Source: Pseudomonas gozinkensis | GTDB lineage: Bacteria; Pseudomonadota; Gammaproteobacteria; Pseudomonadales; Pseudomonadaceae | DNA length: 64,000 bases | Direction: 5' to 3' | NCBI RefSeq assembly: GCF_014863585.1 | Contig: NZ_CP062253.1 | Coordinates: forward strand, 5,393,001-5,457,000 | Part shown: piece after piece, positions 18,838-33,936 of the stretch | Layout: each line of letters starts with the position of its first letter | Position numbering within the stretch: the first letter of the stretch is position 1 | Program-made: the position numbers and the translations under genes | The notes under the pieces: generated by a model | Databases searched by the model: none | The model's input: only the letters and a program-made list of their open reading frames with translations | What the model was told of the DNA's origin: nothing

Positions 18838-18852
18838 GGGTCCTGCCTCTTC

Positions 18853-19719
18853 TTAATTCTTTGCGACAGCGGGTTGGGCTGTCGTCGGCGCTACTGGTTC
18901 CCGCCAGCCAACAGCGAGGCCGTTGGCATAGCGCAGATCGATGCGCGCAATGTTCGTAATCTGTTCTTTGAGCGTCTTGTCATAGATGGCAATGAAGCGG
19001 CGCATCTTTTCCACCAGGTTGCCGCGTCCCAGCAGCAGCTCGATCCCGGGGCCGGAACTGCCGGCACCGGTGGTCAGGAACCAGCTGCCACGTTCACGCA
19101 GCTCGAGCCGCGCAATCGAGAAGCCCAATGGCCGGAGCATCTGGCTCAGCACCTGGTATTGCTGCATCACTTGCTGCTGGGCCCGCTGCGGACCGAACAG
19201 CTGCGGCAGGTGTTCGTAGTTCGCCAGTTCCTTGGGCGTGAACGCCTGGCCCTGGTTGTTGAGCAACGACTCGTCGCCCCAGCGGGCCACCGGCAGTTGC
19301 TCTTCGAGGCGGATCACCACCTGGTCCGGCCACACCCGGCGTACTTCGGCGTGGGCGATCCACGGCATCTGCTCCAGCTCGGTGCGCATGCTCGCCAGGT
19401 CGATGGTGAAGAAGCTCGACGCCACGTACGGGGCGATCCGCTGCTGCACCGCTTGCTGGCTGATGTAACTCAGGTCGCCCTGCACGGCGATCTTGGTGAT
19501 CGGACGGTCGGCGTACGGCAGCAAACGCTGTGCGCCTTCGTAAGTGCCGAAGCCCAGAGCCACCAGCAACACCGGCCAGAACAGACCTTTCAAAAAGCCG
19601 AAGTTGGCTTTTGGCAGGCGCGCGGACATCGGCTCTTTGGCCACCATTCGGCTGGCACCCCGCGGCACCGGCTTGCGGCCGGGTGCGGGTGGCTGATGTC
19701 TGAGCTGTGCGCCTTGCAT
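18853..19719 (-). CDS. ftsQ: Cell division protein FtsQ
   Basis: A 288-residue bitopic membrane protein, a hub of the FtsQLB complex. It has a cytoplasmic basic tail (residues 1-45) and one TM segment ([18 protein letters not shown], about 48-66). A POTRA domain follows ([20 protein letters not shown] onwards, with [15 protein letters not shown]), then the beta domain that binds FtsL and FtsB. The start at 19719 (MQGAQLRHQ) gives family length and lies 4 bases after the ddlB stop; a GAGG is visible upstream inside the end of ddlB. Confidence 0.95.
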   Translation of the reverse strand: MQGAQLRHQPPAPGRKPVPRGASRMVAKEPMSARLPKANFGFLKGLFWPVLLVALGFGTYEGAQRLLPYADRPITKIAVQGDLSYISQQAVQQRIAPYVASSFFTIDLASMRTELEQMPWIAHAEVRRVWPDQVVIRLEEQLPVARWGDESLLNNQGQAFTPKELANYEHLPQLFGPQRAQQQVMQQYQVLSQMLRPLGFSIARLELRERGSWFLTTGAGSSGPGIELLLGRGNLVEKMRRFIAIYDKTLKEQITNIARIDLRYANGLAVGWREPVAPTTAQPAVAKN

Positions 19720-19723
19720 GGTC

Positions 19724-22147
<2,424 letters not shown>

Positions 22148-22155
<8 letters not shown>

Positions 22156-23218
22156 GGGCCACCTCCAGACAGGTATCGACCACGCTACGGGTGGCTTCGG
22201 GTTTCGCCAGACGGCGGGCCGCTTGGGCCATTTGTTCGAGTCGTTGCGGTTGCATCAAGACCTCTGTCAGGCGCGCGGCAAGGTCCGCGGCGCCAGTCGT
22301 TCTTTGCGGCATCAGGAAGGCAGCGCCTTCGCGGGCCAAATAATCGGCGTTGCGGGTCTGGTGATCGTCGATCGCGTGGGGCAAGGGCACCAGCATCGAG
22401 GGCAGACCGGCGGCGGCCAGTTCGCTGATGGTCAATGCGCCGGCGCGGCACACCACCAGGTCAGCCCAGCCATAGGCCTGGGCCATGTCTTTGATGAACG
22501 GCTGCACTTGCGCATCCACGCCGGCGACGCGGTAGCGCTCTGCAGTCACTTCATCGTGGTTTCTGCCAGCCTGATGGAACACTTCCGGGCGCAAGTCGGC
22601 AGCGACTTGTGCCAGGGCTTCAGGCAGCAACTTGTTCAACGGCTCTGCGCCCAGGCTTCCGCCCAGGATCAGCAAACGCGCCTTGCGTCCGGCCAGGGCC
22701 GGGCGCGGTGTTTCGAGGAACAACTCGCTGCGCACCGGGTTACCGGTGGTACGGCGGCTGTCCGACAGGGTAAAGGTGTCGGGGAAGGCTTCACACACCC
22801 GGGCGGCGAACGGCACCAGCAACCGATTGGCGGTGCCAGCCACAGCGTTCTGCTCATGAACGATCACCGGCACGCCGGCCAGTTTGGCGGCAAGACCACC
22901 GGGACCGGTCACATAGCCGCCGAAGCCGACCACGCACACCGGACGCAAACGGCGAATGATCGCCCGCGCCTGCCAGACCGATTTGAGCAACATGAACGGC
23001 GCCTTGAGCAGCGACAGCTTGCCCTTGCCACGCAGGCCAGTGGCGTTGATGCGGTGCAATTCAAGACCGGCCGCCGGCACCAGATCGTTTTCGATCCCGC
23101 GCGGTGTGCCGAGCCAGTGCACGGTGTAGCCGCGCGCCTGGAATTCGCGGGCACAGGCCAGCGCCGGGAACACGTGGCCACCGGTGCCGCCGGCCATGAT
23201 CAATACGTTAGCGCCCAT
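22148..23218 (-). CDS. murG: Undecaprenyl-PP-MurNAc-pentapeptide N-acetylglucosaminyltransferase MurG
   Basis: A 356-residue GT-B glycosyltransferase that converts lipid I to lipid II at the inner face of the membrane. The G-loop [14 protein letters not shown] is at residues 8-21. Other landmarks are [14 protein letters not shown] and, in the C-terminal domain, the UDP-GlcNAc site [19 protein letters not shown]. The start at 23218 (MGANVLIM) gives the family length and overlaps ftsW by 11 bases; an in-frame extension upstream lies inside ftsW and lacks support. Confidence 0.97.
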
Positions 23219-24425
23219 GGTTCGGCTCCTCGGCGAAGTCGCTCTCATGGAATTCCATCTCTTCACTGCCCAGGTGGGTCCGGCTCTCCCACTCGATCCT
23301 CAGCAACAGGCCAAGGCAGGCGCAGCAGATCACCAGGGAACTGCCGCCATAACTGAGGAACGGCAAGGTCAGGCCCTTGGTCGGCAGCAGGCCGACGTTC
23401 ACGCCGATGTTGATCAGGAACTGGCCGATCCACAGGAACGACAGGCCGTAGGCAACATAGGCAGCAAAAAACTGTTTGGCTTTCTCGGCCCACAGGCCGA
23501 TGTACATGCCGCGAATACACACGAACACGAACAGCGCCACGGTGCACAGCGAGCCAACGGCGCCGAGCTCTTCGGCCAGGACCGAGAACACGAAGTCGGT
23601 GTGCGCTTCGGGCAGGTAGAACTGCTTCTGCACGCTGTTGCCCAGGCCAACGCCCAACCATTCGCCGCGACCGAACGCGATCAAGGCCTGGGACAATTGA
23701 TAACCGGCACCGAACTGGTCGGCCCACGGGTCGGCGAAGTTGGTCAGACGCGCCATCCGGTACGGCTGCATCTGGATCAGCAACACCACCGCACCGACGG
23801 CCAGCACTACCATCAGCGAGAAGCGGAACAGCCCGACCCCGCCGAGGAACAGCATCGCCGCCGCCGCGCCCATCATCACGACGGTGGCACCGAAGTCCGG
23901 CTCCATCAGCAGCAGGCCCGCCATCGGCAGCAGCACGATGAACGGCTTGAAGAATCCCATCCAGCTCTCGCGCACTTCCTTCTGGCGACGCACCAGGTAA
24001 CCGGCGAGGTAGATCACCACGAACACCTTGGCGATCTCGGACGGCTGAACGTTGAAGAAGCTGAAACCGATCCAGCGCATCGAGCCGTTCACCTCACGGC
24101 CGATCCCCGGGATGATCACCATCACCAGCAGACCGAACGCGCCGATCAGCATCATCCAGCCCAAGCGCTGCCAGGTGGCGATCGGGATCATCATCGTGAC
24201 GATGCAGGCACCCAGGCCCAGCACCACGTAGATCAGGTGACGAATCATGTAATAGAGCGGGCTGCCCGACTGCACGGCCGCCACTTCAGTGGAGGCCGAA
24301 GCGATCATGATCAGGCCCAGGCCGAGCAACGCCAGGCAACCGGCGAGCATCGGGAAGTCGAGGTCGATCCCGCGTCCGGTGATCAGCGGCGACGGGTATG
24401 GCTTGATGATGTTTCTCAAGCTCAT
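23208..24425 (-). CDS. ftsW: Peptidoglycan glycosyltransferase FtsW (SEDS family)
   Basis: A 405-residue polytopic membrane protein with about ten TM helices that polymerises septal glycan strands together with FtsI. The N-terminus is cytoplasmic (GRGIDLDFPMLAGCLALLGLG). Family motifs include GSMRWIGFSFFNVQPSEIAK near residue 135, GLGNSVQKQFYLPEAHTDFV with the long periplasmic loop holding the catalytic region, and the C-terminal LPFLSYGGSSL. The start overlaps the end of murD by four bases. Confidence 0.97.
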   Translation of the reverse strand: MSLRNIIKPYPSPLITGRGIDLDFPMLAGCLALLGLGLIMIASASTEVAAVQSGSPLYYMIRHLIYVVLGLGACIVTMMIPIATWQRLGWMMLIGAFGLLVMVIIPGIGREVNGSMRWIGFSFFNVQPSEIAKVFVVIYLAGYLVRRQKEVRESWMGFFKPFIVLLPMAGLLLMEPDFGATVVMMGAAAAMLFLGGVGLFRFSLMVVLAVGAVVLLIQMQPYRMARLTNFADPWADQFGAGYQLSQALIAFGRGEWLGVGLGNSVQKQFYLPEAHTDFVFSVLAEELGAVGSLCTVALFVFVCIRGMYIGLWAEKAKQFFAAYVAYGLSFLWIGQFLINIGVNVGLLPTKGLTLPFLSYGGSSLVICCACLGLLLRIEWESRTHLGSEEMEFHESDFAEEPNHGR

Positions 24426-25768
24426 GCCAGATCCTCCACGGCGCGGACGAACTGGTGACCACGGTCTTCGTAGTTCTTGAACATGTCGAAACTGGCGCAG
24501 GCCGGCGACAGCAGCACCACGTCACCCGGCTGGGCGGCGGCGCGGCATTGGTCGACGGCGTCGACCAGCGTGGTCGCGCGAATCAGCGGAACGGCATCGC
24601 CGATGGCTTCGCCGATCTTGTCGGAGTCGCGGCCCATCAGGATCACGGCGCGGCAATGGGCCGCCACCGGATCGCGCAGGTCCTTGAATTCGGCACCCTT
24701 GCCATCGCCACCGGCGATCAGCACGACCTTGCCTTCGATGTCCGCACCCAGTCCTTCGATGGCAGCCAGTGCGGCGCCGACGTTGGTGGCTTTGGAATCG
24801 TTGTAGTAGCCGACGCCATCCAGGTCACGCACCCACTGGCAACGGTGTTCGAGACCCGCGAAGGTGCGCAGGGCCGCCAACATGGCGTCGAACGGCAGCC
24901 CGACCGCATGGCCGAGCGCCAGCGCCGCCAGGGCGTTGGATTGGTTGTGGGCGCCGCGAATCTTCAGTTCGCGCACCGGCATCAGGTTCTGGAATTCGAA
25001 GGCCAGATATTTCTCGCCATTCTCTTCACGCAGACCGAAGGCCTTGAAATCGGGCCTGGTCAGGCCGAAGGTCCAGCACGGCTGGCCCTCGCCCATCAGC
25101 GGACGGGTCAAGGCGTCCTGACGGTTGACCACGAACTGCTTCGCACCCCGGAAAATCCGGTGCTTGGCCAGATGATAGGCCGGCAGACCGCTGTAGCGGT
25201 CCATGTGGTCTTCGCTGATGTTGAGCACGGTCGCCACTTCGGCGTTGAGCTGGTCGGTGGTTTCCAGCTGGAAGCTCGACAGCTCCATCACGTACAGCTC
25301 GACGTCGTCGCTGAGCAGATCCAGCGCCGGCGTACCGAGGTTGCCGCCCACGGCCACACGTTTGCCGGCCGCAGCCGCCATCTCGCCGACCAGGGTGGTG
25401 ACAGTGCTTTTCGCGTTGGAACCGCTGATGGCCACGATCGGCGCCTTCGCGTTACGCGCGAACAGCTCGATGTCACCGGACAGCTTCACGCCACGGGCCG
25501 CGGCGGCTTGCAGGGCCGGGGTCGCCAGTGCCAGGCCGGGGCTCACGTAGAGCTCGTCGGCACGGCACAGGAATTCGACGTCCAACTCGCCACAACGCAC
25601 TTCCACGTGCGGATAGTCACGCTGGAGCGTGGCCAGTTCCGGTGGATTTTCCCGCGTGTCGGCCACGGCAAACGCCACGCCCCGGTTCGCCAGGAAGCGA
25701 ACCAGGGACATGCCGCTCTTGCCGAGGCCGACAACGATGCGGAAGTGGTCAGAAGCGATCAGAGACAC
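24422..25768 (-). CDS. murD: UDP-N-acetylmuramoylalanine--D-glutamate ligase MurD
   Basis: A 448-residue cytoplasmic Mur ligase that adds D-glutamate. The N-terminal UDP-binding segment is VVGLGKSGMSLVRFLANRG, the P-loop is ISGSNAKSTVTTLVG near residue 115 (MurD-type GSNAKST), and the central LNISEDHMDRY motif carries the family's conserved His. The C-terminal domain contains GVGYYNDSKATNVGAALAA and ends with VLLSPACASFDMFKNYEDRG. It follows mraY with a 5-base gap and overlaps ftsW. Confidence 0.98.
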   Translation of the reverse strand: MSLIASDHFRIVVGLGKSGMSLVRFLANRGVAFAVADTRENPPELATLQRDYPHVEVRCGELDVEFLCRADELYVSPGLALATPALQAAAARGVKLSGDIELFARNAKAPIVAISGSNAKSTVTTLVGEMAAAAGKRVAVGGNLGTPALDLLSDDVELYVMELSSFQLETTDQLNAEVATVLNISEDHMDRYSGLPAYHLAKHRIFRGAKQFVVNRQDALTRPLMGEGQPCWTFGLTRPDFKAFGLREENGEKYLAFEFQNLMPVRELKIRGAHNQSNALAALALGHAVGLPFDAMLAALRTFAGLEHRCQWVRDLDGVGYYNDSKATNVGAALAAIEGLGADIEGKVVLIAGGDGKGAEFKDLRDPVAAHCRAVILMGRDSDKIGEAIGDAVPLIRATTLVDAVDQCRAAAQPGDVVLLSPACASFDMFKNYEDRGHQFVRAVEDLA

Positions 25769-25773
25769 TCTTT

Positions 25774-26856
25774 CTACCTCAGCTTCAGGGTGGCAAGGCC
25801 GATCAGCACGAGAATCACGGTGATGATCCAGAAACGGACGATCACACGCGGCTCGGGCCAGCCCTTGAGTTCAAAGTGGTGGTGGATCGGCGCCATGCGG
25901 AACACACGGCGACCGGTCAGCTTAAAGGACGCAACCTGAATGACGACTGACAGGGTTTCCATCACGAACACGCCGCCCATGATGAACAGGACGATTTCCT
26001 GACGGACGATCACCGCGATGGTGCCCAGGGCCGCGCCCAGCGCCAGTGCGCCGACGTCGCCCATGAAGACTTGCGCCGGATAGGTGTTGAACCACAGGAA
26101 GCCCAGGCCGGCACCGATCAGCGCGCCGCAGAACACGATCAGCTCACCTGCGCCCGGTACGTAAGGGATCAGCAGGTATTCAGCGAATTTCACGTTACCC
26201 GACAGGTAGCAGAAGATGCCCAGGCCACCGCCGACCATTACCGTCGGCATGATCGCCAGACCGTCGAGGCCGTCGGTCAGGTTGACCGCGTTGCTCGAAC
26301 CAACGATCACAAAGTACGTCAGCACGATGAAGCCCGCGCCCAGCGGAATGCTGTAGTCCTTGAGCATCGGCAGGATCAGGGTGGTTTCCACCGGAGTGCT
26401 GGCAGTCATATAAAGGAAGATCGCCGCGCCGAGGCCGAACACCGACTGCCAGAAATATTTCCAGCGGCTCGGCAGGCCACGGGAGTTCTTCTCGATCACC
26501 TTGCGGTAGTCGTCGACCCAGCCGATGGCGCCGAACAGCAGGGTCACCAGCAACACGACCCACACGTAGCGGTTGCTCAGGTCAGCCCACAGCAGGGTGC
26601 TGACACCGATCGAAGACAGGATCAGCGCGCCGCCCATGGTCGGCGTACCGGATTTGGACAGGTGCGATTGCGGGCCGTCGTTACGAACGGACTGGCCGAT
26701 CTGACGGTTCTGCAGGGTGCGGATCATCCACGGGCCGTAGCACAGCGACAAGACCAGCGCGGTCAGCACACCGAGGATCCCGCGCAGGGTCAGGTACTGG
26801 AAGACCGCGAAGCCTTTGTAGAACTGTTGCAGATACTCCGCTAGCAGCAGCAGCAT
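25774..26856 (-). CDS. mraY: Phospho-N-acetylmuramoyl-pentapeptide transferase MraY
   Basis: A 360-residue polytopic enzyme with ten predicted TM helices that transfers phospho-MurNAc-pentapeptide to undecaprenyl phosphate, forming lipid I. Signatures are [14 protein letters not shown] near residue 70, the Asp-rich VDDYRK loop, [17 protein letters not shown] near residue 190, [11 protein letters not shown], and the terminal [12 protein letters not shown]. The ATG at 26856 gives the normal length, and its last base overlaps the first base of the murF stop. Confidence 0.98.
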   Translation of the reverse strand: MLLLLAEYLQQFYKGFAVFQYLTLRGILGVLTALVLSLCYGPWMIRTLQNRQIGQSVRNDGPQSHLSKSGTPTMGGALILSSIGVSTLLWADLSNRYVWVVLLVTLLFGAIGWVDDYRKVIEKNSRGLPSRWKYFWQSVFGLGAAIFLYMTASTPVETTLILPMLKDYSIPLGAGFIVLTYFVIVGSSNAVNLTDGLDGLAIMPTVMVGGGLGIFCYLSGNVKFAEYLLIPYVPGAGELIVFCGALIGAGLGFLWFNTYPAQVFMGDVGALALGAALGTIAVIVRQEIVLFIMGGVFVMETLSVVIQVASFKLTGRRVFRMAPIHHHFELKGWPEPRVIVRFWIITVILVLIGLATLKLR

Positions 26857-28223
26857 TAATGTTTCTCCAGACTGGACCCGCACAGGGCCGCAACGATGTT
26901 TTCCATCGCTGCGCTGCGCGAACCCTTGATCAAAATGGTGGTGTTTGTGTCCTGCTCGGCGCCGAGGGCCTGGATCAGTTCGGCCTGTGTGCCGAAGTGA
27001 TGCGCCTCTTCACCGAATGCATTCACGGCGTGGACCATGTTCGGCCCGACGGCGTATAGCGCGGAAACCTTGCCCCGGGCGTATTCGCCCACGTCGCGGT
27101 GCCCCTGCTCCGCCCAGTCGCCCAACTCGCCGATATCCCCGAGCACCAGAACGGTGCGGCCGGAAAAGCCGGCGAGTATATCAACGGCCGCGCACATCGA
27201 GGTGGGGTTCGCGTTGTAAGTGTCATCGATCACGCGCATGCCGTTTTTCGCCAGTTGCGCGACGGTGCGACCCTTGACCGGTTGTACCGCGCCAAGCCCG
27301 GTAGCGATGCCGAACAGCGACACGCCCAGGGCCTGGGCGGCAGCGGCGGCGGCCATGGCGTTGGCGACGTTATGGGTGCCGAGCAGGTTCAGTTGAACGC
27401 GCTCGATACCTTCAGGTGTATGCAGATTGAAGGCCGGGCAACCCCGCGCATCGGTGGTCAGATCGCTGGCGTAGAAGTCAGCCTGCGCATTGCTCAACGC
27501 GAAGGTCAGCACCTTGCGAGCTCCCGCACGGAGCTTCCAGATGCCGAAGGCCTTGTCATCCAGATTGAGCACGGCGACGCCATCGGCCGCCAACCCGTCG
27601 ATGATCTCGCCCTTGGCTTCGACGATTTTTTCCGGGCCGCCGAACTCACCGACATGCGCGGTGCCGGCATTGTTGAGGATCGCTACGTGCGGCTTGGTCA
27701 GCCCGACGGTGTAGGCGATTTCGCCCAGACGCGAGGCGCCCAGCTCGATCACGGCCGCCGTGTGTTCCGGGGCCAGTTCGAGCAGGGTCAGCGGCGCACC
27801 GAGGTCATTATTCAGATTGCCACGGGTCGCCAGCACCGGACCGCGCGTACGCAGGATGCTCGCGAGCATTTCCTTGACCGTGGTCTTGCCGCTGGAGCCG
27901 GTAATCGCTGCGACTGGCTGAGTGAATGCAGCGCGATTCAAGGCACCCAACTGGCCCAAAGCCTGACGGGTATCTTTCACCAGTAATTGCGGCAAGGTGC
28001 TATCGGCGACTTCACGCTCGACCAGCGCGGCCACGGCGCCTTTTGCAGCCACGTCATTCAAATAATCATGACCGTCGAAACGCGGGCCGGTCAGGGCAAT
28101 GAACAGTTGGCCAGGCTGAATCGCCCGACTGTCGATGCTGACGCCGTCGAAGCTGGCATTGGCGCTGATCAGACGTGCGTCGAGCGCGTTGGTCAGCTCG
28201 CTGAGTTTCAGGGCCTTAAGCAT
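26856..28223 (-). CDS. murF: UDP-N-acetylmuramoyl-tripeptide--D-alanyl-D-alanine ligase MurF
   Basis: A 455-residue cytoplasmic Mur ligase that attaches the D-Ala-D-Ala dipeptide made by DdlB, completing the pentapeptide. It has an N-terminal substrate-binding domain ([19 protein letters not shown]), the P-loop [14 protein letters not shown] near residue 108, [10 protein letters not shown], and a C-terminal domain with [13 protein letters not shown] and [11 protein letters not shown]. It overlaps the end of murE by 8 bases. Confidence 0.98.
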   Translation of the reverse strand: MLKALKLSELTNALDARLISANASFDGVSIDSRAIQPGQLFIALTGPRFDGHDYLNDVAAKGAVAALVEREVADSTLPQLLVKDTRQALGQLGALNRAAFTQPVAAITGSSGKTTVKEMLASILRTRGPVLATRGNLNNDLGAPLTLLELAPEHTAAVIELGASRLGEIAYTVGLTKPHVAILNNAGTAHVGEFGGPEKIVEAKGEIIDGLAADGVAVLNLDDKAFGIWKLRAGARKVLTFALSNAQADFYASDLTTDARGCPAFNLHTPEGIERVQLNLLGTHNVANAMAAAAAAQALGVSLFGIATGLGAVQPVKGRTVAQLAKNGMRVIDDTYNANPTSMCAAVDILAGFSGRTVLVLGDIGELGDWAEQGHRDVGEYARGKVSALYAVGPNMVHAVNAFGEEAHHFGTQAELIQALGAEQDTNTTILIKGSRSAAMENIVAALCGSSLEKH

Positions 28224-29678
28224 GGGCCACCTCCCACGCGGTCAGGGCGTGATCCGCCTCGACCAGATCAGAGAATGCGTGGCGCTCGCCGTTGATTTCC
28301 TGATAGTCCTCGTGACCTTTGCCGGCCAGAACGATCACGTCATCCGCCGAAGCGCCGGCAATCAGTTGTGCGATGGCCTGGCCGCGACCGGCCACGAACG
28401 TCACCTTGCCCACAGCCGTGAAACCGGCGCGGATGTCGTCGAAAATCACCGCCGGATCTTCGGTGCGCGGATTGTCATCGGTGACCAGCACGCGGTCGGC
28501 CAGACGCTCGACCACTTCAGCCATCAACGGACGTTTGCCGCGATCACGGTCGCCGCCACAGCCGAACAGGCACAGCAGCTGACCTTTGACGTGCGGGCGC
28601 AACGCAGTCAGGACTTTTTCCAGTGCGTCCGGGGTGTGGGCGTAATCGACCACCACCAGCGGCTGGGTGCCGCCGCCGAGACGCTGCATGCGTCCGGCCG
28701 GGCCTTCGAGTTTCGGCAACACCTTGAGAATTTCGTCGAGCGCGTAGTCGAGACCGAGCAAGGCGCCGACGGCGGCCAGTACGTTGCTCAGGTTGAAACG
28801 ACCGAGCAGCGTGCTGCGCAGATGGTGCTCGCCCTGCGGCGTGACCAGCGTGGCGCGCACACCATGGTCATCGAACTGCGCTTCACGCACATAGAGATAG
28901 GCGCTGCTGTCGAGCAGGCTGTAAGTGATCAGGCGCGACTCGCGCTTTTCAGCGGCCAGTTGCCGGCCGAAATCGTCGTCGAGGTTGACCACGCGGCACT
29001 TCAGGTCATTCCAGGCGAACAGCCGGGCCTTGGCCTCGGCATACGCCTCCATCGTGCCGTGGTAATCCAGGTGATCGCGGGACAGATTGGTCATCACCGC
29101 CACATCGAACGCCAGTGCGGTAACCCGGCCCTGATCCAGACCGTGGGACGAGACTTCCATGGCCACGGCTTTGGCGCCGGCCTTTTTCAGGTCGCCCAGC
29201 GTCGCTTGCATGGCAATCGGGTTCGGCGTGGTGTGCAGGCCGCTTTGCAGCGAGCCGTGGAAACCGGAGCCCAAGGTGCCGACGATGCCGCAATGCTGGC
29301 CGAGCAGATCCAGCGCCTGCGCCACCAGTTGGGTCACGCTGGTCTTGCCGTTGGTACCAGTGACGCCAACCAGGTTCAGGTGATGACTCGGCTCACCGTA
29401 AAAACGCCCGGCGATGTCCGACAGCTGCACCGCGAGGCCCTTGACCGGAATCAGCGGCACTTCAGTGATCGGCAGCACCGTGGCGCCTTCCACTTCATAG
29501 GCCACGGCGGCGGCACCGCGCTGCAAGGCGTCGGCAATGTGCGCACGCCCGTCGAACTTGCCGCCCGGCACCGCGAGGAACAGGTCACCCGCGCGCACGT
29601 TGCGACTGTCGAGTGCCAGTTCACGGATCAACAGATCGTGGCCGGCGTGAGGGAAAATCTTGTTCAGACTCAGAGACA

Positions 29679-29679
<1 letters not shown>
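28216..29679 (-). CDS. murE: UDP-N-acetylmuramoyl-tripeptide synthetase MurE (meso-diaminopimelate adding)
   Basis: A 487-residue cytoplasmic Mur ligase that adds the third peptide residue. The P-loop is GVTGTNGKTSVTQL near residue 110. The DNPR motif (VTDDNPRTEDP), about residue 400, is the fingerprint of the meso-diaminopimelate-specific enzyme rather than the lysine-specific one, as expected for a Gram-negative cell. The N-terminal domain includes ALDSRNVRAGDLFLAVPG. Its first base overlaps the ftsI stop. Confidence 0.98.
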
Positions 29680-31707
<2,028 letters not shown>

Positions 31708-31711
<4 letters not shown>

Positions 31712-32655
31712 CGCAGCTTCTCCGCGACGCGCATGACGGCGCTACGGGAACGTGGGTTGGCTTTGAGTTCGGCGTCGGAGGCCGTCTGCGCTTTGCCATG
31801 GACTTTGATTTTCGGTTCGAACGCAACGTGGCGAACCGGCAGGTTGCGTGGCAGGTTGTCGGCTTCGCCTTTTACCAGCTTGCGCATGAACAGTTTGACG
31901 ATACGGTCTTCCAGCGAGTGGAAGCTGATCACGACCAGGCGGCCGCCCACTTCCAGGCATTCGAGCGCGGCTTCAAGACCCGCTTCCAGATCGCCCAGTT
32001 CATTGTTGACGTGAATGCGCAGGCCCTGGAATGCACGGGTCGCCGGGTTTTTTCCCTTTTCCCAAGCCGGGTTGGCGACTTTCAGGACTTCGGCCAGATC
32101 GGCGGTGCGCTCGAACGGCGTGATGTCACGGCGTTCGGCCACGGCACGGGCCATGCGACCGGAGAAACGTTCTTCGCCGTATTCCTTGAAGACACGGGCG
32201 ATTTCCTCCACCGGCGCGGTGTTGACGAACTCGGCTGCGCTGATACCACGGGACGGATCCATGCGCATGTCCAGCGGGCCGTCGTTGAGGAAGCTGAAGC
32301 CGCGCTCGGCATCATCAAGCTGCGGCGAAGACACGCCCAGGTCCAACAGAATGCCGCTGACCTTGCCGGCCAGACCCTGTTCGGCAACGACCGAGCCGAG
32401 CTCGGCAAAGCTGCGCTGCACAACGACAAAGCGGCCGTCTTCGGCCGCTAGCGTTTGCCCGGTGGCAATCGCTTGAGGATCCTTGTCGAATCCGATGAGC
32501 CGACCATCCGGCCCGAGCTTGCTGAGGATCAACCGGCTGTGCCCGCCGCGACCGAACGTGCCGTCCAGATAGCAGCCATCAGGACGTACGGCGAGAGCCT
32601 CGACGGCTTCGTCAAGCAGTACGGTGATGTGGTTAAAGCCGCTATCAATAGTCAC
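31708..32655 (-). CDS. rsmH: 16S rRNA (cytosine-1402-N4)-methyltransferase RsmH
   Basis: A 315-residue S-adenosylmethionine-dependent enzyme that methylates N4 of C1402 in 16S rRNA. The SAM motif [14 protein letters not shown] is near residues 31-44. Other conserved blocks are [22 protein letters not shown] and the C-terminal [17 protein letters not shown]. The same nucleotide is 2'-O-methylated by RsmI, whose gene lies close by upstream in this window. The start is GTG and overlaps the mraZ stop. Confidence 0.98.
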
Positions 32656-33107
32656 AGGATCAGATCACGCAGTTCGTCAGGCATGGCGCCCGGTTGTTGT
32701 ATGGCAGCCAGGTCAGCGGCAGAAACCGCATTCCAGGCATCTTCGTCCCACAGTTGGAACTTGTTCAGTTGGCCCACCAGCATCGCGCGCTTGTCGAGCT
32801 TCGCGTATTCGCGCAGGCGCGGCGGCACCAGAAAACGACCACTGCCGTCGAGTTCGAGGTCAACGGCATTACCAATCAATAAACGTTGCAGACGACGGTT
32901 CTCTTCGCGAAGCGAAGGAAGCGCGCGCAACTTGGTTTCAATAATTTCCCACTCATCGAGCGGGTAGACACACAAACATGGATCAACGGCGTCAATGGTC
33001 ACGATCAACTGGCCGGAACTGCGCGAATCGAGCTCGTCACGGTACCGGCTCGGCATGGCGAGACGGCCCTTTGCGTCGAGACTGATAGCGTTAGCTCCGC
33101 GAAACAC
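32652..33107 (-). CDS. mraZ: Transcriptional regulator MraZ
   Basis: A 151-residue protein with two SpoVT/AbrB-like half-domains. The first starts [20 protein letters not shown] and the second contains [20 protein letters not shown]. MraZ forms a ring-shaped oligomer and represses the dcw promoter by binding repeated boxes. Three such boxes are visible 42-66 bases upstream of this gene. The start is GTG at 33107, with GGAG 10 bases upstream. It is the first gene of the cluster and overlaps rsmH by four bases. Confidence 0.97.
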   Translation of the reverse strand: MFRGANAISLDAKGRLAMPSRYRDELDSRSSGQLIVTIDAVDPCLCVYPLDEWEIIETKLRALPSLREENRRLQRLLIGNAVDLELDGSGRFLVPPRLREYAKLDKRAMLVGQLNKFQLWDEDAWNAVSAADLAAIQQPGAMPDELRDLIL

Positions 33108-33148
33108 GTCTGCGTTTCTCCAATTTTTATCGTTTTGAGCTCAAAAAA

Positions 33149-33173
33149 CCCACTTCATGCCACTTTCCGCCAC
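33149..33173 (-). promoter_or_regulatory. MraZ operator: three boxes at 10-bp spacing
   Basis: Read on the minus strand, GTGGC-N5-GTGGC-N5-GTGGG gives three direct repeats on one helix face. This fits the known MraZ target of three or more short G-rich repeats with a 10-bp period. The boxes start about where transcription from the promoter at 33182-33211 would begin, suited to repression. Confidence 0.8.
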
Positions 33174-33181
33174 TTGCGCAC

Positions 33182-33211
33182 ACTATAGGAATGCGCCCAC
33201 CACACCGTCAA
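33182..33211 (-). promoter_or_regulatory. Sigma-70 promoter of the dcw operon
   Basis: On the minus strand there is a -35 TTGACG, an 18-bp spacer and a -10 TATAGT. This is one of the best sigma-70 matches in the window and lies directly upstream of the MraZ boxes and mraZ. Confidence 0.75.
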
Positions 33212-33511
33212 GGCGCGGATTAAAGGAAAACCCTTACAGAACGGAGATTTAGGAGCATAAAAGGAGGAGCAACGAGAATCTGGCGGATGCTTTTATCCAA
33301 TAACTTGAAGCAGCACTGAAAGCTGCGCTCGAAAGTTAAAGTAATTTGTTAAGAGTAAGATTTTTTCGGTATTACAAAAGCGCTTCTGCTGTTGATTGAA
33401 GCAAGGTGGGAAATGGCTATTACTGCGTTTGCCGCTGCCGGTTTCCAGCGCAGGCCTGCTGATAATAAACAGCCCTGTCGCCTTTAATTCAAGCAGGGAA
33501 AAGAAAAAGGT
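33212..33511. other. Gene-free stretch between rnpB and the dcw promoter
   Basis: About 300 A+T-richer bases without a convincing gene on either strand. A purine-rich AAGGAGGAGC near 33261 on the plus strand looks like a ribosome-binding site, but the ATG behind it opens only a ten-codon frame. Minus-strand T runs just after rnpB (about 33498-33510) probably serve rnpB termination. Extra dcw promoters could lie here; none is convincing. Confidence 0.5.
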
Positions 33512-33865
33512 GGAGAGTCGATCTGTAAGCCGGGTTCTGTCTTGAACAGTCATTCGTCTACGATGGCCATCACTGGACATCTTTAGCAACCTACCCGGTC
33601 CCAGCGCGGGCCACGCCTTGGGACCCTATTTGGTCTTGCTCCAAGTGGGGTTTACCTAGCCACGAACTGTTGCCAGACGTGCGGTGCGCTCTTACCGCAC
33701 CTTTTCACCCTTACCGGCGCCGAAGCGCTTAGGCGGTTATTTTCTGTGGCACTTTCCGTAGGCTCACGCCTCCCAGGCATTACCTGGCACTTCGCCCTAT
33801 GGAGCCCGGACTTTCCTCCCCCCCCTAATTTTCATAGAGGGCAGCGACTGTCCGATCGACTCTCC
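33512..33865 (-). ncRNA. rnpB: RNase P RNA (class A)
   Basis: The minus strand carries the universally conserved P RNA blocks: GAGGAAAGTCCGGGC near the 5' end (about 33805-33820) and, toward the 3' end, ACAGAACCCGGCTTA (about 33523-33537). The ends pair with each other (GAGAGTCGATC at the 5' end, GATCGACTCTC at the 3' end), forming helix P1. Length is about 354 nt, typical for bacteria. The RNA is the catalytic subunit that removes 5' leaders from pre-tRNAs. A minus-strand T-rich tract follows the 3' end. Exact ends are estimated to within a few bases. Confidence 0.95.
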
Positions 33866-33936
33866 GCCGCGCAGGTTAACGGCAGAGCGGCCGAAGAACA
33901 AGCGCTAATAGCCCGCAAACCGGTCTGCGCGACGGG

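Noticed and set aside
33259..33318. A purine-rich AAGGAGGAGC followed by ATG, suggesting a small gene.
   Set aside because: The frame stops after ten codons and nothing resembles a conserved peptide.
33293..33589. A 98-codon minus-strand frame running from rnpB into the dcw upstream region.
   Set aside because: It overlaps the conserved 3' part of RNase P RNA and has no start signals.
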